Below are positions 59,957-64,000 of a DNA stretch of 64,000 nt, one piece after another. Position numbers and translations under genes: made by a program. The notes under the pieces are model-generated. The model worked only from the letters and a program-made list of their open reading frames with translations, was not told the DNA's origin and made no database searches. The stretch's first letter is position 1; every line of letters starts with the position of its first letter. Source of the DNA: DASSUW01 sp963792385 (GTDB lineage Bacteria; Actinomycetota; Thermoleophilia; Solirubrobacterales; Solirubrobacteraceae); contig CAWBVZ010000004.1 of the NCBI GenBank assembly GCA_963792385.1, forward strand, positions 62,001-126,000, read 5' to 3'.

Positions 59957-61441
59957 CTACCGTGCCGCTCGCGAAGCCCGCAGCCTGACGATCACGCCGC
60001 GCGCCTCGACCAGCAGCTCGTCGGGGACCGCCCGCAGCAGCAGCGCCAGCCCGGCGAACAGCACCAGCGAGATCGCCGCCTCGACCCCGGACGGGAGATC
60101 GAGGAGCAGCGCCGCGCCGACCGCGACGGCCGCTGCCACGGCTGCGCGCGGGACGATCGCCAGCGACAGCCCGCGCCGGAGTGCGCCCGAGCGCGCCAAC
60201 GCGACGAACCCGAGCAGCGCCAGCGCGCCCTCCGACAGTGCGGTCGCCAACGCTGCCCCGCGGGCGCCGTGGTCGGGGATCAGCAGCGCTCCCGCCACCG
60301 CCACCACGAGCAGCGCTCCCGCGTTCATGACCAGCACGGCGCGGTGCCGGCGCACGGCCAGCAGCGCGTAGCCGAACACCGAGCCCACGAACGCCGCCAG
60401 CAGCGCGACGGCGTGCAGGCGCAGCACGGCGGCGGCGGGAGCGAAGTCGGGACCCGCCACGACCGCGATCACGAACGCCGCGCCGACCCCGAGGCCGATC
60501 GCCACGAGCACACCGAGCAGCAACGACGCCTCGAACGTGCGCTGGACGGCGTACCGCAGCCGGTCGAGGTCGTCCGATGCCGCGCGCGAGAAGATCGGGA
60601 ACGCCGCGCCGATCGCCAGTTGCGGCACCACGACGAGCACCTCGACGATCCGGAACGACGCGCCGAAGAAGCCCGTCTGCTCCGGGTCGGCCAGCTGGTC
60701 GACCATCAGGATGCTGAGCCGGAAGTACACGGCGCCGACCGCGGCGGCAAGCGCGAACGGCAGCGTGTCGCGCAGCAGCGCGCTCCATGCCGCGCGGTCG
60801 TAGGCGGGCCGCGCGGGCACGCCGCGCACGAGCCGCGCGGTCAGCCCGAGCGCCGCCCCCGCCGCCACCACGACGACGAAGAAGAACGGCAACAGCGACG
60901 CCCCGAGGACGACCAGCGTGAGCGTGCCGACCGCGGTCAGCACCTGCCGCAGCAGGTCGACCACGGTCACCCAGCCGAACCGCAGCTCCGCCAGCAGCAC
61001 CGTCGCCAGCGCGCTCTGCAGCGCCGTGAGCATCAGTCCGACCCCGGCCACGGCGGTGCCGAGGACGAGCACGCGGTCGTAGCCCGCCAGCACCGCATAC
61101 ACGCACGCCAGCAGCGCACCGACACCCGTGAACACGAGCCGCAGCCCGAGCAGGTTCCGCAGCAGGCGCCCGAGCTCCATGCCGCCGCGCGCGGCGATCT
61201 CGCGCACGCCGATGGTCGACAGCCCGGCGTCCGTGATGCCGCCGAACAGGGTCACCAGCGAGAGGACCAGCACATACCGACCGGAGTCGTCGACGCCGAG
61301 ATGCCGGAACAGCGCCGCGGCCGAGCCGACCGTCAGCACCACGCCGAGCGCGTAGCCGGCGACGCGCAGCGCGCCGCCACGGATCGCCGCGGGCCCGGCG
61401 GCGGTGGTTCCGAGGAGGTCCTGGTCGCCGGCCGAGGTCAC
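59957..61441 (-). CDS. Oligosaccharide flippase (Wzx/MATE-like)
   Basis: A 494-residue membrane protein with about 12-14 helices. The beginning GALRVAGYALGVVLTVGSAA and the first helices up to STIGVREIA follow the polysaccharide-biosynthesis (Polysacc_synt) family, and AFPIFSRAASDD is a typical loop. It would flip lipid-linked repeat units to the outside. This is a different export route from the two ABC exporters. The start is GTG 61441. A divergent promoter (TAAGCT/TATGGT) separates it from the FkbM gene. It ends just beyond the palindromic element. Confidence 0.87.
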   Translation of the reverse strand: MTSAGDQDLLGTTAAGPAAIRGGALRVAGYALGVVLTVGSAAALFRHLGVDDSGRYVLVLSLVTLFGGITDAGLSTIGVREIAARGGMELGRLLRNLLGLRLVFTGVGALLACVYAVLAGYDRVLVLGTAVAGVGLMLTALQSALATVLLAELRFGWVTVVDLLRQVLTAVGTLTLVVLGASLLPFFFVVVVAAGAALGLTARLVRGVPARPAYDRAAWSALLRDTLPFALAAAVGAVYFRLSILMVDQLADPEQTGFFGASFRIVEVLVVVPQLAIGAAFPIFSRAASDDLDRLRYAVQRTFEASLLLGVLVAIGLGVGAAFVIAVVAGPDFAPAAAVLRLHAVALLAAFVGSVFGYALLAVRRHRAVLVMNAGALLVVAVAGALLIPDHGARGAALATALSEGALALLGFVALARSGALRRGLSLAIVPRAAVAAAVAVGAALLLDLPSGVEAAISLVLFAGLALLLRAVPDELLVEARGVIVRLRASRAAR

Positions 61442-61450
61442 AGGCTCCAG

Positions 61451-61460
61451 AGCTTATGGT
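61451..61460. promoter_or_regulatory. Bidirectional promoter with shared TA
   Basis: TATGGT (plus, 61455-61460) is 8 nt before GTG 61469, and TAAGCT (minus, 61456-61451) is 9 nt before GTG 61441. The two hexamers share the TA dinucleotide at 61455-61456, so one site could serve both directions. Confidence 0.5.
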
Positions 61461-61468
61461 TGGCGCCC

Positions 61469-62302
61469 GTGCCTCCCGCCGCCGGCCGCCGCCTGCTCAC
61501 CCACCCGCGCGTCGAGCCGCTGGTCTCGACCGCGCTGCTCGCGCGGCTGGTCGCCAACCCCGCGCGCTTCGCGCTGGCCGAGCTCGCCGGCCGCGGCCGC
61601 GTCGTCACGCACCGCGTCCGCCGCGGAGGCGCGATCGTGCTGCTCGAGCACGGGACGCCCGACGTGCAGTCGTTCGACGAGCTCTTCTACCAGCAGATCT
61701 ACGCGCCGCCGCCGGAGGTGGACGCCGCGCTGGCGGCACTCGGCCGCGCGCCGCGCATCATCGACGTGGGCGCCAACATCGGCCTCTTCGGTGCGTGGGC
61801 GCTCGCCCGCTGGCCCGGCGCGGAGATCGAGGCGTTCGAGCCGGACCCGCGCAACGCGGCGCTGCACCGCCGGACGATCGCGGCGAACGGCGGCGGCGCC
61901 GGCTGGCGCCTGCACGAGGCCGCCGCGACGGTCGCCGACGGCGAGATGCGGTTCCTCACCGGCCGCTACGCGATGAGCGGCCCCGCCACCGACACCGACG
62001 CTGACGCCGCCTCCGTCCCAGCCCGCGACGTCTTGCCGCTGCTGGCATGGGCGGATCTGGTCAAGATCGACGCCGAGGGCAGCGAGTGGGCGATCCTCGA
62101 CGACCCGCGCTTCGCCGCCACCACAGCGCGCGCCCTCGCACTCGAGTACCACCCGGACCACTGCCCGGAAGACGACGCGCGCACGGCCGCCGTCCGCCGC
62201 CTGCGCGGCGCGGGCTTCGCCGTCCGCGACGTGCCGACGCAAGCGCCGCCGGGCTACGGCTCGCTGTGGGCGTGGCGTGAGACCGGCGGGGCGGGGCGCT
62301 AG
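61469..62302 (+). CDS. FkbM family methyltransferase
   Basis: A 277-residue AdoMet-dependent O-methyltransferase. IIDVGANIGLFGAWALARW is the family motif I, EAFEPDPRNAALHR the following acidic segment, and LVKIDAEGSEWAIL the C-terminal FkbM signature. It has a ~95-residue N-terminal extension. GTG 61469 is preceded by TATGGT at 8 nt. FkbM enzymes methylate sugars or polyketides, and a sugar hydroxyl is likely here. Its TAG stop lies in the -10 of the next gene. Confidence 0.87.
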   Translation: MPPAAGRRLLTHPRVEPLVSTALLARLVANPARFALAELAGRGRVVTHRVRRGGAIVLLEHGTPDVQSFDELFYQQIYAPPPEVDAALAALGRAPRIIDVGANIGLFGAWALARWPGAEIEAFEPDPRNAALHRRTIAANGGGAGWRLHEAAATVADGEMRFLTGRYAMSGPATDTDADAASVPARDVLPLLAWADLVKIDAEGSEWAILDDPRFAATTARALALEYHPDHCPEDDARTAAVRRLRGAGFAVRDVPTQAPPGYGSLWAWRETGGAGR

Positions 62303-62305
62303 CCT
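62300..62305 (+). promoter_or_regulatory. Putative leaderless -10 element TAGCCT
   Basis: TAGCCT overlaps the TAG stop of the FkbM gene and is 8 nt before GTG 62314 of the dehydrogenase gene. Confidence 0.5.
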
Positions 62306-62313
62306 GCTCGCGC

Positions 62314-63552
62314 GTGAGCATCGGAATCGTTGGTCTGGGATACGTCGGCGTGCCGCTGGCCGTCGCGTTTGCGGAGGCGGGGCAGGACGTCGTCGGCATC
62401 GACGTCGACCACGGGCGCGTGGCGGCGCTCGCCGATGGGCGCTCCCCGATCGAGGACGTGTCCGACGAGCGCCTGCAGGCCGTGCGCGAGCGCTGCCGCT
62501 TCAGCACGCGCTACCGCGACCTGCACGACGTTGAGGCGATCCTCGTCTGCGTCCCGACCCCGCTCACGCGCAACCGCGAGCCGGATCTCGGGCCGCTGCT
62601 GTCGTCCACGCGGGCGCTCGCAGACGTGGTCGCGCGCGACCAGGTCGTGGTGCTCGAGTCGACCTCGTTCCCCGGCACCACGCGCGAGCATCTCGTGCCG
62701 CTGCTGGAGGAGTCCGGCCTGCGCGCCGGCGAAGACTTCGCGCTCGCGTTCTCGCCCGAGCGCGTCGACCCCGGCCGCACCGACCACACGATGCGCACCA
62801 CGCCGAAGGTGGTCGGCGGCCTCACCCCGCGCTGCACCGAGCGCGCCGCCGCCGTCTACGCGCTCGTCTGCGACGAGATCGTCCCGGTCTCGACCCCCGA
62901 GGTCGCCGAGCTCTCGAAGCTGCTGGAGAACATCTTCCGGTCGGTCAACATCGCGCTCGTCAACGAGCTGGCGATCCTCGCCGACCGCATGGGCATCGAC
63001 ATCTGGGAGGTGATCGATGCCGCGTCGACCAAGCCGTACGGGTTCATGCGCTTCGATCCCGGCCCCGGCATGGGCGGTCACTGCCTGCCGGTCGACCCGT
63101 TCTACCTCGCATGGAAGGCCCGCGAGTACGACCTCTCGATCGAGTTCATCGAGCTCGCCGGCAAGGTCAACCAGTGGATGCCGGCGTTCTGCGTCGAGAA
63201 GATCGAGCGCGCGCTGAACGACGAGCGCAAGCCCGTGCGCGGCTCACGCGTGCTGCTGCTCGGCGTGTCCTACAAGGCCGGCGTCGGCGACCTGCGCGAG
63301 TCTCCCGCGCTGAAGATCATCCGGCTGCTGCACGACCTCGGCGCCGACGTGCGCTACCACGACCCGCACGTCCCCGAGGTGCCCGAGCACGACCTGCGGA
63401 GCATGCCGCTGGACCAGGCGCTCGAGGGCGTCGATCTCGCGGTCATCGTCACGGCTCACCCCGAGGTCGACCACGGGCGCGTAGTCGAGCAGGCGCCGCA
63501 GGTGCTGGACCTGCGCGGCACGACGCGCCACCTCGGCGTCCCTCAGCTGTAG
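62314..63552 (+). CDS. UDP-sugar 6-dehydrogenase (UDP-GlcNAc 6-dehydrogenase, WbpA-like)
   Basis: A 412-residue enzyme. SIGIVGLGYVGVPLAVAFAE binds NAD, LLENIFRSVNIALVNELAIL holds the conserved Lys/Asn residues, and GPGMGGHCLPVDPFYLAWK carries the catalytic cysteine in the usual context of WbpA/WecC enzymes. STSFPGTTREHLVPLL follows the first domain. It would make a UDP-N-acetyl-hexosaminuronic acid. The start is set by TAGCCT 8 nt upstream. It overlaps the convergent GT4 gene by 10 bp. Confidence 0.9.
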   Translation: MSIGIVGLGYVGVPLAVAFAEAGQDVVGIDVDHGRVAALADGRSPIEDVSDERLQAVRERCRFSTRYRDLHDVEAILVCVPTPLTRNREPDLGPLLSSTRALADVVARDQVVVLESTSFPGTTREHLVPLLEESGLRAGEDFALAFSPERVDPGRTDHTMRTTPKVVGGLTPRCTERAAAVYALVCDEIVPVSTPEVAELSKLLENIFRSVNIALVNELAILADRMGIDIWEVIDAASTKPYGFMRFDPGPGMGGHCLPVDPFYLAWKAREYDLSIEFIELAGKVNQWMPAFCVEKIERALNDERKPVRGSRVLLLGVSYKAGVGDLRESPALKIIRLLHDLGADVRYHDPHVPEVPEHDLRSMPLDQALEGVDLAVIVTAHPEVDHGRVVEQAPQVLDLRGTTRHLGVPQL

Positions 63553-64000
63553 ACCGCGCGCAGCGCCTTCGCCACGACGGCCGGAGCCGTGCGCGTGCGC
63601 ACAGCCGCCAGCGCGCGCTCGCCCGCCGCCGCGTCGCCCCACAGCACCCGCAGGCGCGCGGTCAGCGCGTCGACGTCACCGCGCGGGTACAGGCCCTCGC
63701 CCGGCACCAGCTCGGCGAGGCCGCCGGCGCGCGCGGCCGTCACCGGCAGGCCCGCCGCCATCGCCTCGAGCGCGGCCAGCGGCAGGATCTCCTCGTACCG
63801 CGAAGGCACGATCGCGACGGCGGCCGCCCGCCGCAGCGCCGCCAGCTCGGCGGGCGCGACGCGGCCGGTGAACGTCACGTCCGACCCGGCGGCGAGCGCG
63901 CGCAGCTCCTCCATCTGCGGACCGTCGCCGGCGATCGTGAGCGGGCGGCCGACCGCAGCGCAGGCCGCGATCGCGTCGGCAAAGCCCTTCTCCGGGGTGA
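63543..64000 (-). CDS. GT4 family glycosyltransferase, C-terminal part (cut by window edge)
   Basis: The frame is open to the right edge, so only the last ~152 residues are seen. TPEKGFADAIAACAAVGRPL begins it, then GDGPQMEELRALAAGSDVTF and VPSRYEEILPLAALEAMAAG, the classic donor-binding half of a GT4 enzyme with the ExxxxxxxE pair replaced by EEILPLAALE. The C-terminus is a basic helix. The N-terminal acceptor domain lies outside the window. Confidence 0.8.
   Translation of the reverse strand, partial: TPEKGFADAIAACAAVGRPLTIAGDGPQMEELRALAAGSDVTFTGRVAPAELAALRRAAAVAIVPSRYEEILPLAALEAMAAGLPVTAARAGGLAELVPGEGLYPRGDVDALTARLRVLWGDAAAGERALAAVRTRTAPAVVAKALRAVYS

Noticed and set aside
59043..61106. 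Long open frames on both strands over the flippase and FkbM region
   Set aside because: Composition is Arg/Ala/Gly-rich without motifs; the opposing flippase frame has clear membrane helices.
1..64000. tRNA, rRNA, riboswitches, insertion sequences, origins
   Set aside because: No cloverleaf, rRNA-like stretch, transposase or integrase motif or DnaA-box cluster could be seen by eye on either strand.

Overview
This window is very GC-rich DNA, dense with genes, read on both strands. Most neighbours overlap by ATGA or GTGA, and GTG starts are common. The pattern, together with TANNNT hexamers 6 to 12 nt upstream of many first genes (a sign of leaderless mRNAs), points to an actinobacterium. The gene content (DUF2142 protein, WsaF-like double glycosyltransferase, DUF2304 protein, two Wzm/Wzt pairs) would fit a Thermoleophilia/Solirubrobacterales member. 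That placement is an inference. No rRNA, tRNA, CRISPR array, transposase, integrase or phage gene was seen.

Layout. 1-3.5 kb: an anchored secreted protein, a methyltransferase and a 2-hydroxyacid dehydrogenase. 3.5-7.3 kb, minus strand: a housekeeping group with an MFS transporter (frameshifted), heme A synthase, a small membrane protein and a fatty-acid desaturase. 7.3-63.5 kb is one large surface-glycan locus, interrupted at 44.9-49.5 kb by a secreted protein, a truncated haemoglobin and a giant TPR membrane protein.

The glycan locus holds the following. (a) Export: two Wzm/Wzt ABC transporters (7.4-9.4 kb and 23.1-25.2 kb) and a Wzx-type flippase (60-61.4 kb). No clear Wzy polymerase was recognised. 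(b) Nucleotide-sugar enzymes: two UDP-sugar 6-dehydrogenases, four epimerase/dehydratases of the extended SDR type, Gmd, a CDP-glucose 4,6-dehydratase homologue, one nucleotidyltransferase, three DegT-type aminotransferases, a Gfo/Idh oxidoreductase and two left-handed beta-helix acetyltransferases. (c) Assembly: GT2, GT4, fused GT2-GT4, a WecG/TagA enzyme, and three paralogous CgeB-like proteins in tandem (35.1-39.2 kb). (d) Decoration: two AsnB-type amidotransferases, an acyltransferase-3, GNAT and FemAB-like proteins, a WbqC-like protein, a deacetylase-like protein and several methyltransferases including FkbM. Together they would build, decorate and export at least two cell-surface polysaccharides rich in amino sugars and uronic acids.

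The most unusual structure is a 219-bp nested palindrome (59722-59940) that fills the gap between two convergent genes. It contains four copies of a 16-bp unit in alternating orientation with mirror-symmetric spacing. Other points of interest are divergent promoters built on palindromic -10 elements, two mini-ORFs that end exactly on the start codon of the next gene, three single-base frameshifts in otherwise intact genes, and the triplicated CgeB-like family.
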